DNA of 63,200 bases from Bryobacterales bacterium. GTDB lineage: Bacteria > Acidobacteriota > Terriglobia > Bryobacterales > UBA6623. The position numbers and the translations under genes were made by a program. The notes under the pieces were generated by a model. That model worked only from the letters and a program-made list of their open reading frames with translations. It had not been told where the DNA came from and did not search any database. Each line of letters starts with the position of its first letter. Position 1 is the first letter of the stretch. Positions 33,362 through 42,191 of this stretch are shown one piece after another. Location of the stretch: NCBI GenBank assembly GCA_022824585.1, contig JAJDZN010000035.1, positions 1 through 63,200 of the forward strand, read 5' to 3'.

Positions 33362-36139
33362 ATGAGTCCCGACCAAGCCCAAGCACTGCGCGAGCAGGTC
33401 CTTGAAGCGGCTCGCCCCGCGGCCCAGATCTGGCCCTTGAAGACCTTCGCCTACCGCAATCCTGTGCGCGGCTACGAGGACCTTCCTTTCGATCAAGGCG
33501 TGCGCGAGGCGGCCGGGATGATCGGAGGGGCCGGCTTTCTTTCAGGCAGCGAGTATCGGGCCTTCCGGCGTGCCGGCCGGATCTCGGACGCACACCTGCG
33601 CCGGGCCCTGGCCCGGCTAGGCCCTGGCAGTTCTGAAGGGGCTGTCCGCGTCAGCGGCCGGGTCCTCGACGCGGAAGAAGTTGTCTGGGCGCAGTTGACG
33701 CAAGGCGTGGAGCCTCCCACGCCGTCCGTGCTTGCGTGGCAGGCCAGAGAAGCGGGCAGCACGGAGCTGCTGGCGGCCGCCTCGGAGTCCTGCCCCGGGA
33801 ATGGGAGTGGCAACCAACGTGCCGCGCCGGACCTGCCGCCGGCGAGAACGCTCAGCGACTGGGTCGCTGAGCTGGCCGGCTTGCCGATCGTGGACTCGAT
33901 CAACGACGAGATGATCAAGTGGTCGGCCTCGTTCCTCGACGAGGGCATGGCCGGCTGGGGAATGCCTTCCCGTCAAGAGGGCTTCTATCGCTGCTGGCGC
34001 GACCTGGCGAGACGGGACCGATCAGGCCGATTTCTGGGCGTACACGACTTCGCAGCGAAGGTGGACGCGCTGCCGGACGCCGCCGAGGCGTGGATCCACG
34101 AGGGGTTGGAACGGCTCGGCGTCCCCCCGGAACGATGGAACGACTACCAGTCTCGCATGTTCGCGCAGCTGCCGGGCTGGACCGGATTCGCGCGCTGGAG
34201 GAGCGAGAACCCGCAATATCCGGCACAGCGCGAGCACCCCATCGACTTGGTCGACTACCTGGCCGTGAGGCTGTTCTACGAGGTCGAGCTGGTCGCGGCC
34301 GCCTGCCGCAAGGAACTAGGCGTGCCCGGCACCGTGGACGGCATTCGCGCCTGGGCGCGCGAGGAGGCGGGGCGCAGGGGGGATGCAGGGGCCCGCGAAC
34401 TCGCTGTCGGCCGACTTTACCAGCTGGCCGTGGTCCTAGGGCTGAGTCCGGAACAGGTCCGCGAGCTGGCCGGCGATGGAGCCAAGACCCTGCTGGGCTG
34501 GCTCGAGCGCTTTCCAGAGGATCAGCACGGGCCAGTGTGGCTGGCGGCCTACGAAGACACCTATGCGGACCACCTAATGGGCAAGCTGGCGGGACACCGC
34601 CGGGCGGAACGGGTGCCCAGCGCCCGGCCGGACGCGCAGCTGATCTTCTGCATCGATGCCCGCTCCGAGCCGTTCCGGCGACACATCGAGGCCTCCGGCA
34701 ATTACGAGACCTTCGGCTATGCCGGCTTCTTCGGCGTTCCCTTCAGTCACGAGGCGTTCGACAGCCATGACCGCCTCGCGCTATGCCCCGTATTGCTGAA
34801 GCCACCCCGCGCAGTCGACGAGGAGCCCCGGCCCGGCGAGGAAGGACCGCTGGCGAAGTATGCCTCCGGCACACGCTGGCGGCGCTTCGGAGACGAGCTC
34901 TTCCACGACCTGAAGCAGCACCCCTTGGGCTCGTTCGTGCTCGTCGACGTGCTTGGCCTGCTGTTCAGCATCGCCTTGGTCGGCAAGACCCTGTTCCAAC
35001 GGCCCTACGCCGCGATCCGTTCTTTGCTGGCGAGGAGGTTCCGGGCCAAGCTGGAGACGAGCTTTACGTTGGACACGGCCGAAGTCGAATCGGTCGGGCC
35101 TGGCGGTTTCACCATCGAGGAGAGGGCTGGGTTCGTCGGAGGCGGCCTGCGGATGATCGGGCTGACCGACCCGATGGCCCGGCTCGTGGTCGTGTGCGGG
35201 CACGGCTCGGAGTCCGACAACAATCCGTACGCGGCGGCCTACAACTGCGGCGCCTGCGGGGGGGCGCACGGCGATCCGAACGCGCGAGTGTTCGCCGCGA
35301 TGGCGAACGACCCGGCTGTCCGCCGCGCCGTAGCCGAGAGCGGCCTCCAGATTCCCGACGACGTGTGGTTCGTCCCGGCCAAGCACGACACTGCCACCGA
35401 CCGCGTCTCCTTCTTCGACCTGATCGACCTGCCATCGAGCCACCGGGAGGAGCTCAGCCGGCTGGAAGGGAACCTGGCCGCGGCCGGCGTGGCGCAGGCA
35501 AGCGAGCGGATCGCCAAGCTGCCCGGGGCGCCGCGAGGCCTGAGCGCGCGGCGCGCCGCGCTCCACGCGATCGGACGCAGCGTGGACTGGGCCAATCCGC
35601 GCCCGGAATGGGGGCTCTCCAGCAACGCGGCGTTCCTGATCGGCAGGCGCTGGCTGACCAAGGGGCTGGATCTGGAGGCGCGGTCGTTTCTGCATTCCTA
35701 CGACCCGGCCAGCGACCCTGACGGCGGCATGCTTGAGCGCATCATGACCGCTCCGCTCATCGTCGGGGAGTGGATTAACATGGAGTACTATTTCTCCTCG
35801 GCCGACCCATGGGTGTACGGAAGCGGGAGCAAGGTGATCCACAACGTGGTGGGCGGGGTCGGCGTGATGCTGGGCAGCCAAGGCGACCTGCAGGGCGGCC
35901 TGCCAGTACAGGGCGTGATTGACGGGCCGCGCCGCTACCACGAACCGATGCGCCTGCTAGCCGTCATCGACGCGCCGGCGGAGAGGATTTCCGGGATCAT
36001 CGCGAAGCACGAGATCCTGCAGGCTCTGTTTCACAACCAGTGGGTGAACCTGCTAGCCTTCGATGCCGACCGCAACGAGTTCCAAAGATACGGCACTGAT
36101 GCGACTTGGAAACGACTGACTCTCGAGCCGGCGGCCTGA
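33362..36139 (+). CDS. dabA: DabA: zinc subunit of a DAB-type inorganic-carbon pump (DUF2309/UPF0753)
   Basis: Large beta-carbonic-anhydrase-like subunit (925 aa) that, with a NuoL-like partner (DabB), performs energy-coupled CO2-to-bicarbonate conversion or DIC uptake at the membrane. It shows the family signatures WPLKTFAYRNPVRGYEDLPFD near the N-terminus, CIDARSEPFRRHIE and VVCGHGSESDNNPYAAAYNCGACGGAHGDPNAR. The four zinc ligands expected from characterised DabA are present: C430, D432, H614 and C629, with the characteristic 15-residue spacing between the last two. The C-terminus has SNAAFLIGRRWLTKGL and IMTAPLIVGEWINMEYYFSSADPWVYGSGSKVIHNVVGGVGVMLGSQGDLQGGLPVQ. The mrpE gene starts 5 bp after its stop. 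Confidence 0.95.
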   Translation: MSPDQAQALREQVLEAARPAAQIWPLKTFAYRNPVRGYEDLPFDQGVREAAGMIGGAGFLSGSEYRAFRRAGRISDAHLRRALARLGPGSSEGAVRVSGRVLDAEEVVWAQLTQGVEPPTPSVLAWQAREAGSTELLAAASESCPGNGSGNQRAAPDLPPARTLSDWVAELAGLPIVDSINDEMIKWSASFLDEGMAGWGMPSRQEGFYRCWRDLARRDRSGRFLGVHDFAAKVDALPDAAEAWIHEGLERLGVPPERWNDYQSRMFAQLPGWTGFARWRSENPQYPAQREHPIDLVDYLAVRLFYEVELVAAACRKELGVPGTVDGIRAWAREEAGRRGDAGARELAVGRLYQLAVVLGLSPEQVRELAGDGAKTLLGWLERFPEDQHGPVWLAAYEDTYADHLMGKLAGHRRAERVPSARPDAQLIFCIDARSEPFRRHIEASGNYETFGYAGFFGVPFSHEAFDSHDRLALCPVLLKPPRAVDEEPRPGEEGPLAKYASGTRWRRFGDELFHDLKQHPLGSFVLVDVLGLLFSIALVGKTLFQRPYAAIRSLLARRFRAKLETSFTLDTAEVESVGPGGFTIEERAGFVGGGLRMIGLTDPMARLVVVCGHGSESDNNPYAAAYNCGACGGAHGDPNARVFAAMANDPAVRRAVAESGLQIPDDVWFVPAKHDTATDRVSFFDLIDLPSSHREELSRLEGNLAAAGVAQASERIAKLPGAPRGLSARRAALHAIGRSVDWANPRPEWGLSSNAAFLIGRRWLTKGLDLEARSFLHSYDPASDPDGGMLERIMTAPLIVGEWINMEYYFSSADPWVYGSGSKVIHNVVGGVGVMLGSQGDLQGGLPVQGVIDGPRRYHEPMRLLAVIDAPAERISGIIAKHEILQALFHNQWVNLLAFDADRNEFQRYGTDATWKRLTLEPAA

Positions 36140-36144
36140 CTGCG

Positions 36145-36639
36145 ATGAGCACACTGTACACCAAGCGCCTGGCTTACTGGACAGCCGTCCTGTTCGTGCT
36201 GTGGCTGCTGCTTTCGGAGAGCTTCAACGCATTGCACATGGCGGTCGGCCTCGGGGCGGCTTTCCTCGTTGCGCTGCTGCGGACAGACCTGCGCGACGAG
36301 CGGACCTACCTGATTCGCTGGTGGAGGGCGCTGCTGTACATTCCATGGCTTTTCAGCCGGATGCTCATCAGCGGCCTTCACGTTTCGTACCTCATCCTCC
36401 ATCCGCGGTTGCCGATCAAGCCCGTGCTCTTTCGCCACCGGGCCGATTTGGGCAGCGAGGAGGCGATTCTGCTGATGGGCAACTCCATCACGCTGACCCC
36501 GGGCACTGTCACTGTCGAGGCGGACTCAGAGGAACTGATCGTGCACGCACTGGACGAGGACTCGACCGGGGATGTGATCAGCCAGAGGCTTGAGAAGATG
36601 GTGGCCACGGTCTTCCCTGCCGGGGGCGGGCAGAGATGA
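36145..36639 (+). CDS. mrpE: Mrp antiporter subunit E
   Basis: A 164-aa MrpE/MnhE protein, a small subunit of the multi-subunit Na+(K+)/H+ antiporter. Two N-terminal membrane helices (YWTAVLFVLWLLLSESF, LHMAVGLGAAFLVALL) precede the family core RWWRALLYIPWLFSRMLISGLHVSYLILHPRLPIKPVL and the cytoplasmic LLMGNSITLTPGTVTVEADSEELIVHALDEDS. ATG 36145 lies 5 bp after dabA. It overlaps mrpF by 4 bp (ATGA). Confidence 0.93.
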   Translation: MSTLYTKRLAYWTAVLFVLWLLLSESFNALHMAVGLGAAFLVALLRTDLRDERTYLIRWWRALLYIPWLFSRMLISGLHVSYLILHPRLPIKPVLFRHRADLGSEEAILLMGNSITLTPGTVTVEADSEELIVHALDEDSTGDVISQRLEKMVATVFPAGGGQR

Positions 36640-36896
36640 GTCTCCTCTTCGTTCTGGATGTCATCGCGATCCTGATCGTGATGTACCTGTACCGGGTCGT
36701 CCGGGGGCCGACAGTGTTCGATCGCCTGCTAGGGCTGAACGGCATTTCCACCAAGGCCATCATCCTGCTTGTCGTGATCGGAACCGTGTACGAACGAGTC
36801 GAAATGTTCGTTGACATCTCGACCGGCTATGCGCTTCTGAACCTGGTGGGCGTGCTGGCGATCACCAAGTACCTGACCCAGAGGTGGAGGACATAA
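36636..36896 (+). CDS. mrpF: Mrp antiporter subunit F
   Basis: An 86-aa three-helix MrpF/MnhF protein: VLDVIAILIVMYLYRVVRGPTVFDRLLGLNGISTKAIILLVVIGTVY, with the family RGPTxxDR loop, then DISTGYALLNLVGVLAITKYL. It overlaps both neighbours: the start is in the mrpE stop and its TAA shares an A with the mrpG ATG. Confidence 0.93.
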   Translation: MSLLFVLDVIAILIVMYLYRVVRGPTVFDRLLGLNGISTKAIILLVVIGTVYERVEMFVDISTGYALLNLVGVLAITKYLTQRWRT

Positions 36897-37195
36897 TGCC
36901 GGTCGGCGTGACAGTGATGATTGCCGTCGGCCTGTTCTTCCTAGTCGTCGCGGCCGTCGGGATGGTGCGGCTGCCGGACGTATACACCCGCTCGCACGCG
37001 GTCTCGCTGACTGACGCCCTAGGCGCCTTCTTCGTCCTGATGGGACTGGCGACCTACCACGGATTCAGCACCAACACATTCCGGATACTTGTCGTGCTCG
37101 CGCTGCTGATCTTGGTGAATCCCGTCATTTCGCACGCAACCGTCCGCGCCGCGTTGCGGTCCGGCCAGAAGCCCGTCGCGGAGGACCGGCGATGA
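36896..37195 (+). CDS. mrpG: Mrp antiporter subunit G
   Basis: A 99-aa MrpG/MnhG protein with the family pattern GLFFLVVAAVGMVRLPDVYTRSHAVSLTDALGAFFVLMGLA and a final helix RILVVLALLILVNPVISHATVRAA. ATG 36896 has GGAGG 6 nt upstream and overlaps the mrpF stop (TAATG). A start 12 nt earlier is possible but less favoured. Confidence 0.92.
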   Translation: MPVGVTVMIAVGLFFLVVAAVGMVRLPDVYTRSHAVSLTDALGAFFVLMGLATYHGFSTNTFRILVVLALLILVNPVISHATVRAALRSGQKPVAEDRR

Positions 37196-37722
37196 CATAT
37201 TCGTTCGAGCTGCCCCTGCTCGCGCTGCTGATCCTGACGGCTGCCGGGGCAATCATTGTCAAGGAGCTGATCAGCGCCGTGCTGATTCTCGGGGCATACA
37301 GCTTCTTCCTCGCGCTGGTCTGGGCTTGGCTGGGGGCGGCGGACGTCGCATTCGTGGAGGCAGTCGTCGGGGCCGGGCTCGCAACCGTGTTCTTCCTGTT
37401 GACGCTCTCGCAGACCTCTCCAGAGGACACCCGCATCCGAAGGCCTCCGCCACCAATCGCCGCCGTGATCGCGCTTCCGCTTCTGGGCCTGCTGCTGCTG
37501 TACGCGGCGAACGACCTGCCCGCCTTCGGAGATCCCACATCCCCGGCCAGCGTGCATGTGTCCCCCCATTACATCGAGAACAGCCTCGCCGACACCCGCA
37601 CCCCCAACGTCGTGACGTCCGTCCTGATGGACTACCGCGTCCTTGACACCCTGATCGAGACGGTCGTTGTCTTCACTTCCGGCATTGCCTGCTGGCTCCT
37701 GCTCAGGAGGGATCCAGAGTGA
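37192..37722 (+). CDS. Separate MrpA C-terminal module (DUF4040/MbhD-MbhE-like)
   Basis: A 176-aa membrane protein matching what is normally the C-terminal tail of MrpA. The first half (LLALLILTAAGAIIVKELISAVLILGAYSFFLALVWAWLGAADVAFVEAVVGAGLATVFFLLTL) is the DUF4040/MbhD-type three-helix bundle. The second half (HYIENSLADTRTPNVVTSVLMDYRVLDTLIETVVVFTSGIACWLLL) corresponds to the MbhE-like end of MrpA, with the VLxDYRxxDTLxE signature. In canonical Mrp operons this part is fused to the large NuoL-like domain; here that domain is encoded about 2.3 kb downstream. ATGA overlap with mrpG. Confidence 0.85.
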   Translation: MTYSFELPLLALLILTAAGAIIVKELISAVLILGAYSFFLALVWAWLGAADVAFVEAVVGAGLATVFFLLTLSQTSPEDTRIRRPPPPIAAVIALPLLGLLLLYAANDLPAFGDPTSPASVHVSPHYIENSLADTRTPNVVTSVLMDYRVLDTLIETVVVFTSGIACWLLLRRDPE

Positions 37723-38171
37723 TCGAATCCCCGTTTGGCAGCGTCATCGTCCGGAGAACCGCCTCGCTGCTGGTCTCTCTGGTACAGCTATTTGCGCTTT
37801 ATGTCCTGTTCTTCGGCCAGTACGGGCCCGGCGGGGGCTTTGTCGCGGGAGTGATGATCGCGGCAAGCCTGGTCTTCGGGCTGCTCGTGTTCGGAGAGAA
37901 CAGTGCGACTGCACAACGGGCCACGCGCCTGCTGGCGGGAGACGGCGTGGGCCTGCTCCTCTTCGTTGCGGTAGGCGGACTTTGCCTGATCGGCGGCGGC
38001 GAGTTTCTCAACTATTCGCAAGCCCCGATTCCGGGGCTCGACAGCGCGGCCCGGCGGTACCTGGGCATCCTGCTGACGCAGGTAGGCGTGGCGCTGGACG
38101 TCGCCGTCGCAGCGGTCTCGATCGTGTACAGCCTGTCGCGTAGCGTCGCAGTTGGAAAGACCGATGCTTGA
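37719..38171 (+). CDS. mrpB: Mrp antiporter subunit B
   Basis: A 150-aa MrpB/MnhB protein with four hydrophobic segments. SVIVRRTASLLVSLVQLFALYVLFFGQYGPGGGFVAGVMIAASLVFGLLVFG contains the family G-x-PGGGFxAG motif. LLLFVAVGGLCLIGGGEFLNY and LGILLTQVGVALDVAVAAVSIVYSL follow. GTG start in the stop codon of the preceding gene (GTGA); the end overlaps mrpC by 8 bp. Confidence 0.93.
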   Translation: MIESPFGSVIVRRTASLLVSLVQLFALYVLFFGQYGPGGGFVAGVMIAASLVFGLLVFGENSATAQRATRLLAGDGVGLLLFVAVGGLCLIGGGEFLNYSQAPIPGLDSAARRYLGILLTQVGVALDVAVAAVSIVYSLSRSVAVGKTDA

Positions 38172-38541
38172 GCTGATCGAAGCGGCCCTGCGGCGGCCCA
38201 ACCTCATCGCGTTCGTACTGCTGCTGCTATGGGGGCTGTACATCACGATCACCCACCACAACTACGTCAAGAAGCTTGTCGGCCTGTACATTGTCCAGAC
38301 CAGCGTCATCTTCTTTCTCGTCACGACGGGAGCCAAGGAGGACGCCACCGTGCCCGTAATCTTGGGCGGGGTGGAGGCGCCCGGAGCGGACGATTATGTC
38401 AACCCGCTCCCGCAAGTGCTGACCCTGACGGCAATCGTCGTCCAGATCGCGACTCTGGGGGTCTCGCTGGGGCTAGTTTCGAGGATCTACCGGAGGTTCG
38501 GAAGCCTTGACGAAGAAGAGGTCTTGGAGAAGCTAGGATGA
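38164..38541 (+). CDS. mrpC: Mrp antiporter subunit C (NuoK-like)
   Basis: A 125-aa three-helix MrpC/MnhC protein homologous to NuoK of complex I: LIAFVLLLLWGLYITITHHNYVKKLVGLYIVQTSVIFFLVTTGA and the third helix PLPQVLTLTAIVVQIATLGVSLGLVSRIYRRFG. The DYVNPLPQVLTLTAIVV segment is the MrpC form of the family TAIVI signature. ATG 38164 lies inside mrpB, and the stop overlaps the mrpD ATG. Confidence 0.92.
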   Translation: MLELIEAALRRPNLIAFVLLLLWGLYITITHHNYVKKLVGLYIVQTSVIFFLVTTGAKEDATVPVILGGVEAPGADDYVNPLPQVLTLTAIVVQIATLGVSLGLVSRIYRRFGSLDEEEVLEKLG

Positions 38542-40007
38542 TCGAGCACCTCCCGGCCTTGGTGTTCCTCACACCGCTCGCCACGGCAATCTCCATGCCA
38601 GTGGCCGGCCACCGGCGCCCGGCCCTGTGCCGCCCGATTGCGCTGATCGCGATCTGCTGCATGACCGTGCTGTCGGTGGCGAGCCTGTGGTCGGTGTCCG
38701 TTCACGGAGAGATCCGCTACTCGTTCAGCGGATGGCTGCCCCCCATCGGGATCGAGTGGCTCGCGGATTCGCTTGCCGCGACGATGGTCACGGTTGTGAG
38801 CGGGCTGGGCGTGCTCTGCCTTCTGTTCGCCGACGGGCTCGGGGAGCGCCCTCTGGGCGGCCGCGCGGTCCCCTACTACACGATGGTGCTGCTGCTGGTC
38901 GCCGGGCTCAGCGGCGCCATCTACGCCGGCGACTTGTTCAACATCTTCGTGTTCTTGGAAGTGGTCTCGCTGTCCGCCTACGCCCTCGTGGCCGTCCCGG
39001 GCGGCCGCGCGCTCGTATCGGCCTTCCGGTATCTGTTGATGGGCGCCTTGGGGACCGCCTTCTACCTGCTGGGCGTGGGGTACTTCTACGCCGCGACCGG
39101 CGCCCTGAACATCGCCGACCTGTCCCAGCGGCTGCCCGGCCTGCTCGAATCCAAGGCGGTCATGGGCGGTCTGATCTTCATGTTCATCGGGCTGGCCATC
39201 AAGATGGCCCTCATGCCGCTGCACGGTTGGCTTCCCGACGCCTACAGCGACGCGCCGGCCTCGACCGTGCCGCTGCTCGCGGGCCTGGTGACAAAGATCT
39301 CGCTTCTCGTCTGGGCGCGAATTCTGTACTGGGTCATGCAGCCGAGCGCCGGCGGCGGGACCCTCACCATATTCGCTCTCGTCACCACGTTCGGCATCCT
39401 GGCGTCGGTCGCCGGGGCCTGTCTGGCCCTTCGCCAGCGCGAGCTGAAGCGAATGTTCGCCTATGGCGGAATCTCCCATGTGGGCCTGGTGCTGATCGGG
39501 GTCGGGCAGGCCAACGAGACCGGCCTGTCGGGTGCTATGTATTACCTGCTCAACGACGCGGTGATGCAGTGCTCGCTGTTCGTTCTGGCCGGATTCCTGG
39601 CCCTGCGATACGGGGCGTCCACGCTGGACGAGCTGGGCCGCGCCCATGTGCGGAACCGGTGGGCGATCGTGACCTTCGTGGCGGTTGGCCTCGGCATGGT
39701 CGGCCTGCCTCCCACCGGAGGGTTCTTCGGCAAGCTGAGAATCCTGCTCGGCACCCTGGAGGCAGACAACACTATCGCGGCCGCCGCGGTCGTGCTGACC
39801 ACGCTCATCACACTGGGCTATTTCGCCCAAGTCTTCGAGAAGCTTGTTCGCGCCGGGAGCGACAGCGCCTCCGCTCACCAGCCGGAGACGCCATGGCCGC
39901 TGCGCGCGACCATGGCCGCCCTCGTCGCGGCAATCGTGGGACTGGGCATCTGGAACGACCAGGTGGTCGGCCTGCTGGTAGACGCCACAGCGCCTCTCGG
40001 GATATGA
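38538..40007 (+). CDS. mrpD: Mrp antiporter subunit D (NuoN/NuoM-like)
   Basis: A 489-aa antiporter-like subunit with about fourteen helices. It keeps the TM5 glutamate in IFVFLEVVSLSAYALVA, the TM7 lysine in GLAIKMALMPLHGWLPDAYSDAPASTVPLLAGLVTKISLLVW (with a second Lys in TM8), and the TM9-10 stretch LALRQRELKRMFAYGGISHVGLVLIGVG. These are the proton-translocation residues of the Mrp/complex I antiporter fold. GMVGLPPTGGFFGK is present near the C-terminus. Confidence 0.94.
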   Translation: MIEHLPALVFLTPLATAISMPVAGHRRPALCRPIALIAICCMTVLSVASLWSVSVHGEIRYSFSGWLPPIGIEWLADSLAATMVTVVSGLGVLCLLFADGLGERPLGGRAVPYYTMVLLLVAGLSGAIYAGDLFNIFVFLEVVSLSAYALVAVPGGRALVSAFRYLLMGALGTAFYLLGVGYFYAATGALNIADLSQRLPGLLESKAVMGGLIFMFIGLAIKMALMPLHGWLPDAYSDAPASTVPLLAGLVTKISLLVWARILYWVMQPSAGGGTLTIFALVTTFGILASVAGACLALRQRELKRMFAYGGISHVGLVLIGVGQANETGLSGAMYYLLNDAVMQCSLFVLAGFLALRYGASTLDELGRAHVRNRWAIVTFVAVGLGMVGLPPTGGFFGKLRILLGTLEADNTIAAAAVVLTTLITLGYFAQVFEKLVRAGSDSASAHQPETPWPLRATMAALVAAIVGLGIWNDQVVGLLVDATAPLGI

Positions 40008-40052
40008 CGCCCATGACGGACACGGCACGCACGAAGGGGGGCACTAGCTAGG

Positions 40053-42164
40053 ATGCCGATCTTTGCCCTGATTCCCGGCCTTCCGCTCGCCGCCTTCGTG
40101 ATCCTGGCGGTCGGCGGCCGTCGCATCGGAGACGCCAGCCACCGGGTCGGGATTCCCGCAGTCGGCCTCTCTTTCGCGCTCTCGATCGCGGCGCTGGCAG
40201 AGGTGGCCCGAAACGGAGCGCTCTCGATCCCGCTCTACCGCTTCCTGGACGTGGGCGAGCTTGTCGTCACGGTCGGCCTTTACGCCGACCAGCTCACCGT
40301 GCTGCTGCTCCCGCTCATCACGGGGGTCAGCTTCGTGGTCCATGTCTACTCGGCGCGATACATGACCGGCGACCCGAGGTACCGCAAGTTCTTCGCGGTC
40401 ATCGGCCTGTTCACGTTCGCCATGACGATGCTGGTCATGAGCGACAACCTGCTGGTGACCTACATGTGCTGGGAAGTGATGGGGATCTGCTCCTATCTCC
40501 TGATCTCCCACTGGGCACACAGGCGGGAAGCGGGCCAGGCGGCGACAAAGGCATTCCTGGTCAACGCCGTCGCCGATGTCGGCCTCGGCTTCGGCGTCGT
40601 GCTCACGTTCGCCACGTACGGGACCTTCAACATCCAAGAAATCCTTGCCCAAGCTCCGGCCATGCAAGGGCAGACCCTCGGCGCGTTCGGGTTCGAAATC
40701 GAGCGGAACACCTTGATCGCGCTCTGCCTGCTCAGCGGGGCGATCGGCAAGTCGGCACAGGTGCCCATGCACGTGTGGCTGCCCTACGCCATGGAGGCGC
40801 CGACGCCGGTCTCGGCGCTGATCCATGCCGCGACGATGGTGAACGCGGGGCCGTTCCTGCTCGCACGGCTCAGCCCCCTGGTGCTGCTGGCCCCGTCGGC
40901 GATGGCAGCGATTGCGGTCGTTGGCGCGATCACCGCACTCTACGGCGCGCTGGTCTCGCTCACCCAGTCGGACATCAAGAGGCTGCTGGCCTACTCGACG
41001 ATCAGCCAGATCGGCTTCATGATCTTCGCGTGCGGTGTCGGCGCATTTGGGGCCGCCATCTTCCATCTCTTGGCGCACGGATTTCTCAAGGCGTACCTGT
41101 TCCTGTCCACAGGCGATTCCCTTTGGGCGACCGGGGGGCACGCGCACGCCGACGCTGCCCCCGGCCGGATCCGGCGGCTGGCGGCTGGCTCCCTGCTGCT
41201 CGCGTGCGTGCCGCCGCTGGTCCTGTTTTCCGGGCCGTACGAGCAGCTCTGGAACTCGCAGCATGTCCCGTCAGCGCGAATCGCGTTCTGGGTCGTGGCC
41301 CTCGCGGCCGTGTTCCTGACCGCAGTCTACGCGTTTCGCGGCGTCGTCTCGCTGTTCGGCGCCACAGTCGGCAAGTCCGTTCAGGCCCGGCCAAGCCTGT
41401 TCTCGGCCGCCCACCTGCCAGGCCTGGCCGTTTGCGGAATCGCGGTAACGGCCCTGCTGGCCGGGGTGTGGTCAGGGTTCAGCGAATTCCTGCAGCCAGC
41501 TCTTGGCGCGCTCCCGACCGAGACCGCTGAGGCGAGCCTGCCAGTTGCACTTGCGGTGTCGCTGGCAGTTGCAATCTTGGGATGGTGCTTCGCGTACTAT
41601 TGCCACCTGCGCCCTGCGGCGGTTCCTTTCGCGCGTCGGGAATGGGTCAAGACAGCGTACGTGCTCTTCTTGAACAAGCTCTACTTCGACGAGATCCACC
41701 GGGCGGTTGCCGTGAACCCTGCCTTGAGGATCTCGCGTTGGTTGTTGCACCAGCTTGAAGACCGCATCATCAACCGGACCGTCCACGAAGTGGGGGCAGG
41801 GGTGCGAGAGGGCGCCCGGGTGCTCGAAGGGTCGGCGGAAAGCGGCGTGATCGACCCCGCGGTGGCCGGGGTGGCCCGTCTCGTGACCGGCACCGCAGCT
41901 TGGCTGGAAAGGCTGGCCGAGTCGGGCCTGGTGACCCGCGGGCCCCGGATGGCTACGAACCTACTCGTGCGGGTATCGGGCTGGCTGTTCCGCGTTGTTG
42001 ACAAGCCCGTGACGGAAGAGACCCTCCCGAGAGTCGGCGGGTTCGCCGACGACACCGGCGAGACACTGCAGCGGATCGGGCCCAGGACCTTGCGCCACCA
42101 TCTGGTAATCATCGTGTGCTGGCTATCGCTTGCGATCGGCCTTACGTACTTGCTGGCCAACTGA
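40053..42164 (+). CDS. NuoL-like subunit: MrpA N-terminal and/or DabB counterpart
   Basis: A 703-aa NADH-dehydrogenase-chain-5-type membrane protein. It has VTVGLYADQLTVLLLPLITGVSFVVHVYSARYM, the TM5 glutamate in VTYMCWEVMGICSYLLISHWAHRREAG, GAIGKSAQVPMHVWLPYAMEAPTPVSALIHAATMVNAGPFLLARL, and LVSLTQSDIKRLLAYSTISQIGFM. The C-terminal ~180 residues are amphipathic and less conserved. DabB, the partner of DabA, is a NuoL-like protein, and MrpA also starts with this domain; since MrpA's tail is separate here, this gene could serve either role. It begins 45 bp after mrpD. Confidence 0.9.
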   Translation: MPIFALIPGLPLAAFVILAVGGRRIGDASHRVGIPAVGLSFALSIAALAEVARNGALSIPLYRFLDVGELVVTVGLYADQLTVLLLPLITGVSFVVHVYSARYMTGDPRYRKFFAVIGLFTFAMTMLVMSDNLLVTYMCWEVMGICSYLLISHWAHRREAGQAATKAFLVNAVADVGLGFGVVLTFATYGTFNIQEILAQAPAMQGQTLGAFGFEIERNTLIALCLLSGAIGKSAQVPMHVWLPYAMEAPTPVSALIHAATMVNAGPFLLARLSPLVLLAPSAMAAIAVVGAITALYGALVSLTQSDIKRLLAYSTISQIGFMIFACGVGAFGAAIFHLLAHGFLKAYLFLSTGDSLWATGGHAHADAAPGRIRRLAAGSLLLACVPPLVLFSGPYEQLWNSQHVPSARIAFWVVALAAVFLTAVYAFRGVVSLFGATVGKSVQARPSLFSAAHLPGLAVCGIAVTALLAGVWSGFSEFLQPALGALPTETAEASLPVALAVSLAVAILGWCFAYYCHLRPAAVPFARREWVKTAYVLFLNKLYFDEIHRAVAVNPALRISRWLLHQLEDRIINRTVHEVGAGVREGARVLEGSAESGVIDPAVAGVARLVTGTAAWLERLAESGLVTRGPRMATNLLVRVSGWLFRVVDKPVTEETLPRVGGFADDTGETLQRIGPRTLRHHLVIIVCWLSLAIGLTYLLAN

Positions 42165-42191
42165 CGGAGTAGCGATCGAAAAGGTGCCCTA

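Noticed and set aside
38487..40028. Minus-strand 513-aa and plus-strand 474-aa frames over mrpD
   Set aside because: Shadows of mrpD. The minus-strand translation is rich in Gln, His, Arg and Gly, as expected opposite a membrane-protein gene.
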